From an uncultured Collinsella sp. (GTDB lineage Bacteria; Actinomycetota; Coriobacteriia; Coriobacteriales; Coriobacteriaceae): DNA of 29,954 bases. Made by a program: the position numbers and the translations under genes. How positions within the stretch are numbered: the first letter of the stretch is position 1; the number at the start of each line of letters is the position of its first letter. Below are positions 9,741 through 16,725 of the stretch, in pieces. The stretch lies in assembly GCA_958403385.1 (NCBI GenBank), contig CATXXC010000024.1, forward strand, positions 1 through 29,954, in the 5' to 3' direction. The notes below the pieces were generated by a model. The model had not been told where the DNA came from. It saw only the letters and a program-made list of their open reading frames with translations, and did no database searches.

Positions 9741-10016
9741 TTAGGCGTTAGCGGCGGCCGCCTTGATTGCCTCGAGGGCGTCTTCGCGGATCTTCTTCTT
9801 GTTCACATAGCTGCGAACGATCACAACGTTGCCGTGGAGCTCGGGAGCGAGTTCCTTAACGGTGATGAACAGATCCGGATTTGCGGAAGAAGCACCGTTC
9901 AGGTCCATAGACTCAACGTCGGCCTTGATGCCCTCCTCCTCGCAAAGCTCCTCGACTTTGCCAGCGAGCATCAGGCTAGACCCGATGCCGTTTCCGCATA
10001 CGGTGATGATATGCAT
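9741..10016 (-). CDS. ulaB: PTS subunit IIB, ascorbate/lactose-type
   Basis: This is the cytosolic phosphocarrier IIB domain, 91 residues. The N-terminal P-loop VCGNGIGSSLML contains the phosphorylated Cys7, which passes phosphate from IIA to the sugar during transport through IIC. The C-terminal half (ADVESMDLNG, DLFITVKELA, GNVVIVRSYV) follows the Rossmann-like IIB fold. A GGAAGG ribosome-binding site precedes the ATG. It sits between the IIA and IIC genes in a UlaC-UlaB-UlaA order. The family is clear; sugar specificity is not. Confidence 0.92.
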   Translation of the reverse strand: MHIITVCGNGIGSSLMLAGKVEELCEEEGIKADVESMDLNGASSANPDLFITVKELAPELHGNVVIVRSYVNKKKIREDALEAIKAAAANA

Positions 10017-10091
10017 GGCAACCTTCCTCTCCTACACGTGACGGTTTTCCGTCTATCCAAAAGCGGCGACGCATCGCCGTGCCATTAAGGC

Positions 10092-10538
10092 CTAAAAGAA
10101 TGAACGCATGGTCTCCAAAACCTGCTCGGGCGTATCGCATGCGCTGAGCTTGGCAACGCAGTCTTCGTCCTCGAACATCTGCGAAAGCTCCGCCAAGCAG
10201 CCAAGATGAGCCTTGGGGTCGGGTGCGCAAATACCCACGAGCACGTGAACCGGATCGAAATCCTCGTGTCCAAACGCAACGGCAGGGTCAAGCGTGACGA
10301 TACAGATTCCCGCTTCACTCACATTGCCATCTGCCTGGGCGTGGGGCATGGCGATGCCCTCTTCCAAGACCATATAGGGGCCGAATTTGTGAACCGATGA
10401 AATCATGGCGTCAACATAGCTCTGGTCGCATTTGCCAGCGTCTACGAGCAACTTACCGCATGCCCTGATCGCTTCCTCCCAGTCGGAGGCCTCGACGTGG
10501 CAGGCAACAAGCTCGGGTTTAAGAAGATCGGTCAGCAT
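10092..10538 (-). CDS. ulaC: PTS subunit IIA, mannitol/fructose-type (UlaC-like)
   Basis: This is the cytosolic IIA phosphocarrier of 148 residues that accepts phosphate from HPr and passes it to IIB. The active-site motif GIAMPHAQ contains His66, preceded by FGPYMVLEE as in UlaC. The conserved DFDPVHVLVGICAPD segment follows. Its ATG lies only nine bases after the fsa2 stop codon. Its ribosome-binding sequence (GAGGAGTAGGGG) is formed by the last codons of fsa2, so the two genes are probably translationally coupled. This fits co-production of an aldolase and a sugar uptake system. Confidence 0.92.
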   Translation of the reverse strand: MLTDLLKPELVACHVEASDWEEAIRACGKLLVDAGKCDQSYVDAMISSVHKFGPYMVLEEGIAMPHAQADGNVSEAGICIVTLDPAVAFGHEDFDPVHVLVGICAPDPKAHLGCLAELSQMFEDEDCVAKLSACDTPEQVLETMRSFF

Positions 10539-10547
10539 GCTCGTCCC

Positions 10548-11258
10548 CTACTCCTCGGGCAAGATATGAAAACCAAGCGCCTGAACGTCGCGGGCAAAGC
10601 CCTTGACCGTATCAAGCGAGTACTCAAGCAAATCTTTCCCGAAATTCTTGCGCTTGGCAAGAATGGCATTGGGGACCGTAATGATCTGGCATCCAACGGA
10701 CTCCGCCTGGAAGATATTGAGGACCTCGCGCGTAGACGCCCAGAGAACCTCGGCAGCAGGCTTAACGGCAGCCTTCTTTACGGACTCCGCCATGAGGGGC
10801 AGCGGATCGACGCCGGTATCGGCAATGCGACCGGCAAAGATAGACAGAATAGAGGGGGTCTCGGCAGAAACGGCATCGACGAACTCGTCGACCTGCTCGG
10901 GCGTGAAGATAGTGGTGACATTCACCTTGATGCCGTCGGCAGAAAGGCGCTTGACCAGCGCGGCAGTGGACTCGCCCTTGGTGTTGAGCGCCGGAATCTT
11001 AACATAGACGTTGTCTGCCCAGGTTGCAATCTCGCGAGCCTCGGCCTCCATACCCGCCTCGTCGTCGGCGAACACCTCAAAAGAGACCGACACATCGGTA
11101 ATGTGCTCAAGAACCGTCTTGGCAAAAGCGCGGTAGTCAGTCACGCCACCGGCCTTCATAAGGGAAGGATTGGTCGTGAAGCCCTGAACGTTACCATTGT
11201 CATGCATGTCAAGCATGCCTTCGAGGTTAGCGCCGTCGGCAAACACCTTGATCGCCAT
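10548..11258 (-). CDS. fsa: transaldolase-family aldolase (fructose-6-phosphate aldolase type), copy 2
   Basis: This is a second class I aldolase of the Fsa/transaldolase family, 236 residues, closely similar to the one at 7247-7951 throughout. TTNPSLM and the Schiff-base lysine in NVYVKIP are in the same positions. Differences are scattered conservative changes, and there are two extra C-terminal residues (ILPEE). The start at MAIKVFADGANLEG has AAAGGA upstream; the 19 codons before it overlap the regulatory region. It is the first gene of the PTS operon and coupled to the IIA gene. It probably acts on the phosphorylated sugar delivered by the PTS. Two nearly identical enzymes in one locus under different control regions is unusual. 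Confidence 0.93.
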   Translation of the reverse strand: MAIKVFADGANLEGMLDMHDNGNVQGFTTNPSLMKAGGVTDYRAFAKTVLEHITDVSVSFEVFADDEAGMEAEAREIATWADNVYVKIPALNTKGESTAALVKRLSADGIKVNVTTIFTPEQVDEFVDAVSAETPSILSIFAGRIADTGVDPLPLMAESVKKAAVKPAAEVLWASTREVLNIFQAESVGCQIITVPNAILAKRKNFGKDLLEYSLDTVKGFARDVQALGFHILPEE

Positions 11259-11286
11259 GTTCGGTCCTTTCTCATCTAGCACTATT

Positions 11287-11374
11287 GCTATCGAAAGCCT
11301 TCTTCTTTGTTTCAAAAGCTTTTCGGTTTTCTTTTATAAACCATTTCAAAAGCTATCGAAAGCTCAATTGTCAA
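11287..11374 (-). promoter_or_regulatory. promoter and operator cluster of the fsa2-ulaCBA operon
   Basis: The 12-mer gctatcgaaagc occurs at 11287-11298 and 11352-11363, 65 bp apart. The 11-mer tttcaaaagct occurs at 11310-11320 and 11344-11354. On the minus strand TATAAA (11333-11338) can be a -10. A perfect TTGACA lies at 11369-11374 but is 30 bp from it; a weaker TTTCGA at 11356-11361 has 17-bp spacing. The repeats overlap these boxes, as expected for sites bound by the divergent DeoR repressor. The promoter assignment is less certain than the repeats. Confidence 0.55.
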
Positions 11375-11506
11375 CTTTCCGTGAGCGGTCGAATATCGGG
11401 TGTGAACGTACTTCTTTTGGGCGGCGCCTTCAGAATGAGACTCTTTATAGCCCGTCTACGTGCGAACTATCTGCTACGCATGCATTTAGGACATGCCATT
11501 CCGTTC

Positions 11507-11523
11507 ATTCGATTCATTCGAAT
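11507..11523. promoter_or_regulatory. operator-like palindrome upstream of deoR
   Basis: A perfect inverted repeat, ATTCGA-ttcat-TCGAAT, ends six bases before the -35 box of the regulator gene. It shares a TCGAA core with the repeats on the operon side, suggesting autoregulation. Confidence 0.5.
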
Positions 11524-11528
11524 TTACC

Positions 11529-11570
11529 TTGTTCTTTTCATATCGATACGTTATATTTCGATTACGAAAG
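11529..11570 (+). promoter_or_regulatory. promoter of the DeoR regulator gene with overlapping inverted repeat
   Basis: TTGTTC (11529-11534) and TATATT (11552-11557) are spaced 17 bp apart, a good sigma-70 promoter. The inverted repeat TTTCG-atta-CGAAA (11556-11569) covers the -10 end and start region, so a bound regulator would block its own transcription. Confidence 0.6.
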
Positions 11571-11606
11571 GCGCATCTTTTGCCTTTTGTTCAAAAGGAG
11601 CGGCAT

Positions 11607-12398
11607 ATGGCATCTACTTCAGACCTTTCACCGGCCGAGCGTCAGCGATTTATCATGAATTGGCTGGCCGAAAAGCCAAATATCTCGGTATCCGACATCG
11701 TTCGCCGTTTTTCGGTTTCGGAAGTCACCGCACGACACGACCTCGTCTCACTGGAATCCGAAGGCAAGCTGCGTCGCGTACGCGGCGGAGCGGTATCGCT
11801 TTCTCGCTCCAACGCAATCTCGTATCCCGAGGAGCGCATCAATGTCCAAGTCGAGGCCAAGGAGGCCATCGCCGCAACCGCAGCAACTCTTGTTGATGAT
11901 GGCGATGTTCTGGTAATTGATATCGGCACCACAGGCTTTTACTTCGCTAAAGCCCTCATGGATAAGCATGAGATCACCATTATCACCGGCGATCTTGCAA
12001 TCGCAAACTACGCCAGCTTCAATCTCCCCAATGCTTCGGTAGTGCTGCTGGGCGGCTCCGTGCGCAAGGGCCACCTCTATCTCGCGGGCGCACTAACGAT
12101 CGACTGCATGAGCAAACTACATGCCGACAAGGCGTTTGTCAGTGCCGACGGATTCCACCCCGACCACGGCTTTACCGTCGAGCACGACTTCTCGGCCATG
12201 ATTAAGCATATGTACCTGACCAACTCAAACCAGGGCTATATGATGGTTGACCAGGGAAAGTTCAACAAGACCAGTTTTTATCAGTCCGCGCAAATCGATG
12301 ACCTCGATGGCATCATCGTTGATGGAGACGACGAGGGCATCATGACGGCGGCGATCGAGAGCAGTCGCAGTCATCCCAAGCTCTATATTGCAAAATAG
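11607..12398 (+). CDS. DeoR-family transcriptional regulator
   Basis: This is a sugar-responsive repressor of 263 residues. The N-terminal winged HTH (NISVSDIVRRFSVSEVTARH, then LESEGKLRRVRGGA) lies at about residues 25-62. It is followed by the DeoR C-terminal sensor domain, a phosphosugar-isomerase-like fold with VIDIGTTGFYFAKAL, ITGDLAIA, VVLLGGSVRKG and KAFVSADGFH. The start is the ATG after AAAAGGAG; an in-frame extension upstream from 11493 runs through the promoter and is rejected. It diverges from the fsa2-PTS operon, and the region between holds repeated TTTCGAAAG-like motifs, so it most likely represses that operon and itself. The effector is probably a sugar phosphate produced by the pathway. 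It ends at a terminator shared with the convergent HAD gene. Confidence 0.93.
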   Translation: MASTSDLSPAERQRFIMNWLAEKPNISVSDIVRRFSVSEVTARHDLVSLESEGKLRRVRGGAVSLSRSNAISYPEERINVQVEAKEAIAATAATLVDDGDVLVIDIGTTGFYFAKALMDKHEITIITGDLAIANYASFNLPNASVVLLGGSVRKGHLYLAGALTIDCMSKLHADKAFVSADGFHPDHGFTVEHDFSAMIKHMYLTNSNQGYMMVDQGKFNKTSFYQSAQIDDLDGIIVDGDDEGIMTAAIESSRSHPKLYIAK

Positions 12399-12402
12399 CT
12401 CA

Positions 12403-12440
12403 AATGGCCGGGTCGCCCCACTGCGGGCGACCCGGCCATT
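12403..12440. terminator. bidirectional terminator between deoR and the HAD gene
   Basis: A perfect 16-bp stem (aatggccgggtcgccc and its complement) with a 6-base loop sits between two convergent stop codons. It has A/T on both sides but no long T-run, so it likely stops both transcripts with moderate efficiency. Confidence 0.8.
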
Positions 12441-12442
12441 TA

Positions 12443-13270
12443 TTAGATCAACCCAAAGTGACGCATGGCGGTGACGGTGCCGTCGTGGGCGACATCGTCG
12501 GTCACGTAGTCGGCGACTGCCTTGACCTCGGGCATGGCGTTGCCCATGGCTACAGCCGTCTCGACGGCGGCGAGCATGCCCAGGTCGTTGCCCGAATCGC
12601 CAAAGCCAAAGGTGCGCGCGTTGCCGGTGCGGCCCAGATACTCCAGCGCTCGTGCCACGCCCAAGCCCTTGTCGATGCCTTTGGGGCTCAGCTCGCGATT
12701 CTGGCCACCGGTGTTGCACAGCTCAAACTCGCGATCGATAAAGCCATCATCGTTGGCTACGCGAGCCAGGTCGCACGCGTTAATGCACACCTTGCCTACG
12801 CGCAAGCGGCCACCGACGCGCATCTGGTCAACGCCGTGCACCACGCCGGCGCCTAGCAGAAATGACTGTTCGACACCAACTGGCTCAAGTGAATAGGTGA
12901 CACCGTTCGTCTCGAACAACGCCTCGCCGCCCGCCACAGTAATACGACGCGCGAGCTCCGCGATAACGTCCTCGTCAAAGCAGTCCTCATGCACCACGCG
13001 GCCCTCGACCTCGAGCGTCGCCCCCGCCATGGCAACGATACCCGCCGGGTTCAGCGCACGCAGGCCATCGGCAATCAGCCACAAGGGGCGACCCGTACAG
13101 ATAAATGCCCGGTGACCCGCATTGCGCAGTCGACCAAATGCATCGACAACAGCCTTCGACGGATGGACTGCATTGAAGTCCTTGTCGGTCATATCGTCGG
13201 GATCGAACGACGTCAGCGTGCCGTCCACGTCAAAAAAGAGCACAGCGGATTCGGAGCACGCATCAATCAT
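12443..13270 (-). CDS. HAD-superfamily phosphatase, Cof type
   Basis: This is a cytosolic haloacid-dehalogenase-like hydrolase of the Cof subfamily, 275 residues, likely dephosphorylating sugar phosphates or similar small molecules. Motif I FFDVDGTLT has nucleophile Asp14 and acid/base Asp16. Motif II is ICTGR, and motif IV GFGDSGNDLGML binds magnesium. The middle part (about residues 85-190) is the C2-type cap domain. The ATG at 13270 follows AAAGGA; a longer version starting 12 codons upstream has no such site. It is divergent from rlmKL and convergent with deoR, so probably monocistronic. Family members are promiscuous and I cannot name the substrate. Confidence 0.92.
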   Translation of the reverse strand: MIDACSESAVLFFDVDGTLTSFDPDDMTDKDFNAVHPSKAVVDAFGRLRNAGHRAFICTGRPLWLIADGLRALNPAGIVAMAGATLEVEGRVVHEDCFDEDVIAELARRITVAGGEALFETNGVTYSLEPVGVEQSFLLGAGVVHGVDQMRVGGRLRVGKVCINACDLARVANDDGFIDREFELCNTGGQNRELSPKGIDKGLGVARALEYLGRTGNARTFGFGDSGNDLGMLAAVETAVAMGNAMPEVKAVADYVTDDVAHDGTVTAMRHFGLI

Positions 13271-13312
13271 ATGGGTTCCTTTCGAGGATAAGGGCAAACG
13301 AAGCATCCATCA

Positions 13313-13318
13313 TATAAT
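13313..13318 (+). promoter_or_regulatory. -10 box upstream of rlmKL
   Basis: A perfect TATAAT lies 28 bp before the start codon. No clear -35 box is found 16-18 bp upstream, so it may be a weak or extended-type promoter with a very short leader. Confidence 0.45.
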
Positions 13319-13345
13319 GGAGCGACGCAACCAGAGAGGTCACCC

Positions 13346-15913
13346 ATGGAATTTTACGCAAGCTGCCCCGAGGGCTTTGAGTCCGCACTCGCCGATGAGC
13401 TTAAACGCCTCGGGCTTTCGCATGTCCGCCGCCTGAAGGGCCGCGCTACGTTTGAGGGCGAGCTCGAAGAAGGCTACCGCGCCTGTCTGTGGTCGCGCCT
13501 GGCCAGCCGCGTGTTTGTGGTGCTTGGGCGCTTTGAGGCGCAGGATGCCGACGAGCTGTACGACAGCGTTTACGACATCGCCTGGGAGACCATCATCCGC
13601 CCCGGCGCCACCATCGCCATCACCGCCCGCGGCGTGACCGAGCAGCTGCGCAACACGCGCTTCTCGGCCCTGCGCGCCAAGGACGCGCTGTGCGACCGTC
13701 TGGCCGAGACCACGGGCCGTCGCGCCGATGTCGACGCCGCCGACCCCGATGTTCACCTACTGCTTTCGCTGCGTCAGCGCCGCGCGAGCATCAGCCTGGA
13801 CCTTTCGGGCGACCCGCTGTTCAAACGCCTGCCGCCCGCAGCGACCCGCGCCGGCGAGGGCGCGCACGTGCTGCGCCCCGACTACGCCGCCCTGGTGCTG
13901 GCGCAGGTCGGCTGGACCGCGCTATGCGAGCGCGAGCTGACGGCCGACGACTACGAAAACGAAGCCCTGCCCACGCTGATCGATGCCTCGTGCGCCGGCG
14001 GCGGCCTGCTGTTGGAGGCCGTGAACATTCTGACCGACCGCGCCCCGGGCGCTGTGCGCGAGCGCTGGGGCTTTGAGGGCTGGCAGCTGCACGACGCCGC
14101 CCTGTGGGAGCAGCTGCTTGCCGAGGCGCGCGAGCGCGAGGCGGCAGCGCGCGAGCGCCAGGCGCGCATCGTGGCCGCAGACATCGACCCCGCCGCCCGC
14201 AAGACTGCCGAGCGCATGGTCAAGTGCGCCGGCTACAAGCGTTTTGTCGACTTTTGTGCCGCCAAGCCCGCCACCGTGCTGGACCATGCGGGCGCCGTCG
14301 CCGGTGCCGCCGTGGTCGCGGACACCACCGAGACGCCGCTTTCGCTCATGCACGACGCCATGACGCTGGTCGGTGAGCTGCGCCGCGCGCCCGAGCTTTC
14401 CGCGGCGCCGGTCGCCGCGCTCACCCGCGATGGATTGCTGGCCCGCGCGCTCCACGCCGAGCCCGAGCGCTCGATCGCCGTCATGCCCAATAACGAGGAG
14501 GCAACTATTGAGGTTTGGCCCTCGCTCGACCACGCCGCCGCGGCGTTTGAGGCTTCGACCAGTGCGGATGCCGAGGCCGAGGTTGCGGATGCCAACGAAG
14601 TCAACGACAACGCCGCCAACACCCCCATGCCCGAACCTGCCGCCATGCTCGACCTGGGCGACGGCAAGCCGCTGCCCGTGCTCATCCCCGAGTCGGAGCA
14701 GTTCGCCAACCGCCTGCGCAAGAATGCCCGTCTGCGCCGCAAGTGGGCCAAGCGCGAGGGCGTGAGCTGCTACCGCGTCTACGATGCCGACCTGCCCGAT
14801 TACTCCGCCGCCATCGATCTGTACGAGGGCTGCCCGCAGACGCCGGGCCGTTGGCTCGTCATCGCCGAATACGCCGCGCCCAAGACCATCGACCCCGCGC
14901 TTGCCCAGGCCCGTATGCTCGACATTCTTGCCATCGCGCCGCGTATCCTGGATGTTCCGGCCGAGCACGTGCACGCCAAGGCCCGCATGCGTTCGCGCGG
15001 CGGCTCGCAGTACGGCAAGCAGGGCGCCGGCAAGGGCGCATCGGGCGAGCGCGCCAACATCGCGCGCCGTCGCCTGCCGCTCATCGAAGAGGGCGGGCTC
15101 ACTTTCGCCGTCAACTTTGACGACTACCTGGACGTCGGTATCTTCCTGGATCACCGCGTCACCCGCAACCTAGTGCGCGAGCACGCCAAGCAGGCGCGCC
15201 GCTTCCTCAACCTGTTCGCCTACACCGGCACTGCCACCTGCTACGCGGCAGACGGCGGCGTCGAGGAGACCGTGACGGTCGACCTCTCCAACACCTATCT
15301 GGACTGGGCCGAGCGCAATATGCGTCAGAACGGCTTTGTGGGGCCGCAGCATCACTTTGTGCGCGATGACGTGCTCGCCTGGATTCGTGACCAGCGTCAG
15401 ACGCGCAACCGCTGGGACCTGATCTTTGTCGACCCGCCCACGTTCTCGAACTCGTCCAAGATGGGCCGTCGCACCTGGGATGTCCAGCGTGACCATGTTG
15501 AGCTTTTGGCCGGCGTATCGCGCCTGCTCACACAGGGCGGACATGCCATCTTTAGCTGCAACCTGCGCGGCTTCCGCCCCGAGGCGCGCAAGCTCGCACG
15601 CGCAGGCGTGGTGCTACAGGACATTACGGCGCAGACCATCCCCGAGGACTTCGCGCGCAACCAGAAGGTGCACCATTGCTATATCGTGCGTCGCCTCCCC
15701 ATCGAGGACGCCATGACCGAGGTCGGCTTTAGCGCCGAGGAGATTGCCGAGCGAACCGAGGAGCTGCGCAGCCCCGAGGCCCGCAAGCCCCGTGCGGCAG
15801 TACCCGCGCACGCGCAGGCCGGCAACGGCAAGTCGAACTTTGCCGGCAAACCCTCTCCTGCCGGCAAGCCCAAAAAGAAGAAGTTCTACGCCAGCAAGCC
15901 CAAGGGCAAATAG
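13346..15913 (+). CDS. rlmL: fused 23S rRNA methyltransferase RlmKL-like protein with a degenerate RlmL half
   Basis: In RlmKL proteins the N-terminal half makes m2G2445 and the C-terminal half m7G2069 on 23S rRNA. This one has 855 residues versus about 700 in E. coli. It shows an N-terminal THUMP domain, then the RlmL region (LPTLIDASCAGGGLLLEAV, residues 209-227, followed by RAPG and RWGF as in E. coli), then the RlmK region with NLFAYTGT (622-629) and DPPTFSNS (696-703). The RlmK motifs look intact. In the RlmL part the DPxCGSGT motif has become DASCAGGG and no NPPYG catalytic motif is visible, so this half may be inactive. A loop near residues 370-455 and a basic tail (KPKKKKFYASKPKGK) are extra. 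Start: ATG after GAGAGG. Confidence 0.9.
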   Translation: MEFYASCPEGFESALADELKRLGLSHVRRLKGRATFEGELEEGYRACLWSRLASRVFVVLGRFEAQDADELYDSVYDIAWETIIRPGATIAITARGVTEQLRNTRFSALRAKDALCDRLAETTGRRADVDAADPDVHLLLSLRQRRASISLDLSGDPLFKRLPPAATRAGEGAHVLRPDYAALVLAQVGWTALCERELTADDYENEALPTLIDASCAGGGLLLEAVNILTDRAPGAVRERWGFEGWQLHDAALWEQLLAEAREREAAARERQARIVAADIDPAARKTAERMVKCAGYKRFVDFCAAKPATVLDHAGAVAGAAVVADTTETPLSLMHDAMTLVGELRRAPELSAAPVAALTRDGLLARALHAEPERSIAVMPNNEEATIEVWPSLDHAAAAFEASTSADAEAEVADANEVNDNAANTPMPEPAAMLDLGDGKPLPVLIPESEQFANRLRKNARLRRKWAKREGVSCYRVYDADLPDYSAAIDLYEGCPQTPGRWLVIAEYAAPKTIDPALAQARMLDILAIAPRILDVPAEHVHAKARMRSRGGSQYGKQGAGKGASGERANIARRRLPLIEEGGLTFAVNFDDYLDVGIFLDHRVTRNLVREHAKQARRFLNLFAYTGTATCYAADGGVEETVTVDLSNTYLDWAERNMRQNGFVGPQHHFVRDDVLAWIRDQRQTRNRWDLIFVDPPTFSNSSKMGRRTWDVQRDHVELLAGVSRLLTQGGHAIFSCNLRGFRPEARKLARAGVVLQDITAQTIPEDFARNQKVHHCYIVRRLPIEDAMTEVGFSAEEIAERTEELRSPEARKPRAAVPAHAQAGNGKSNFAGKPSPAGKPKKKKFYASKPKGK

Positions 15914-15917
15914 ACAA

Positions 15918-15983
15918 AGTTGCGGTGGAATAGTTCCTAAAAAGCCTGGTAAAGGCCCAAACAGGAACTATTTCACCGCAACT
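15918..15983. repeat. long palindrome between convergent rlmKL and kdpE
   Basis: The 21-bp arms start agttgcggtggaata and end tatttcaccgcaact, with one mismatch (T·G-type), enclosing 24 bases that contain a second small hairpin (gcct/aggc). No T-run follows on either strand. It may act as a transcription barrier between convergent genes, but its form suggests a dispersed palindromic repeat. Confidence 0.7.
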
Positions 15984-16007
15984 CATATTGGGATGGTGGT
16001 TGGCGAT

Positions 16008-16721
16008 CTAGCCTTGGGTGACCAAGCGATAGCCGATACCCACGTGCGTCTGGATATAGCGCGGATGCGCGGGGTCGGACTCGATCTTCTTGCGCAGCGT
16101 ACCCATAAAGACGCGCAGGCTTGCCAGGTCACTCTTAGTTGCCGTGCCCCAAATCTCATGCAGGATAAACTGGTGTGTCAGCACCTTGTCGGCGTTATGC
16201 GCCAGCAGGCACAGGAGCTTGTACTCAATCGGCGTCAGATGCAGCTCCTCGCCATCCATCGTGGCAATGCCGGCATCAAAGTCGATATGCAGCTCACCGG
16301 TATCGAACGAGCCCTCGGAGGCAACACCACCCGTTTGCGCATACGAAAGGCGCCTGAGCGTCGTGCGAATGCGTGCAAGCAGTTCCTCGACCGAAAACGG
16401 CTTGGTCAGATAGTCGTCGGCACCGGCATCGAGCGCGCGGATTTTGTCCGCATCCTCGCTGCGCGCCGAGACCACGATAATCGGCATGCCCGACCATGCG
16501 CGCACCGACTCCACCACCTTGACGCCGTCCATATCGGGCAGGCCCAGATCGAGCAGCACAATGCTCGGTGCCTGCGATGAGGCGGCGGCGATGGCGGCAT
16601 GGGCGGTCTCCACGGCCATATGGCGCAAGCCGTGCGCCTCGAGCGCGGCAACAATAAGGTTGCGGACGGCGGGATCGTCCTCAACGACCAAGATGAGCGG
16701 TTTTACGGCAGAGTTCGGCAC
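16008..16721 (-). CDS. kdpE: KdpE-like OmpR-family response regulator
   Basis: This two-component DNA-binding regulator has 237 residues. The receiver domain starts LILVVEDDPAVRNLI, with acidic pocket Glu14-Asp16, phosphoacceptor Asp58 (VLLDLGLPDMDG) and Lys107 (YLTKPF). The C-terminal winged-helix domain has LTPIEYKLLCLLAHN and ends RYIQTHVGIGYRLV. The order and wording of motifs match KdpE. I chose the GTG start at 16721: AAGGAG at the 3' end of the kinase gene lies just upstream, only four bases separate the genes, and a longer ATG form would overlap the kinase gene. Downstream of kup and a KdpD-like kinase in the same direction, it likely controls potassium uptake, possibly kup itself. 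Confidence 0.92.
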   Translation of the reverse strand: MPNSAVKPLILVVEDDPAVRNLIVAALEAHGLRHMAVETAHAAIAAASSQAPSIVLLDLGLPDMDGVKVVESVRAWSGMPIIVVSARSEDADKIRALDAGADDYLTKPFSVEELLARIRTTLRRLSYAQTGGVASEGSFDTGELHIDFDAGIATMDGEELHLTPIEYKLLCLLAHNADKVLTHQFILHEIWGTATKSDLASLRVFMGTLRKKIESDPAHPRYIQTHVGIGYRLVTQG

Positions 16722-16725
16722 AGCG

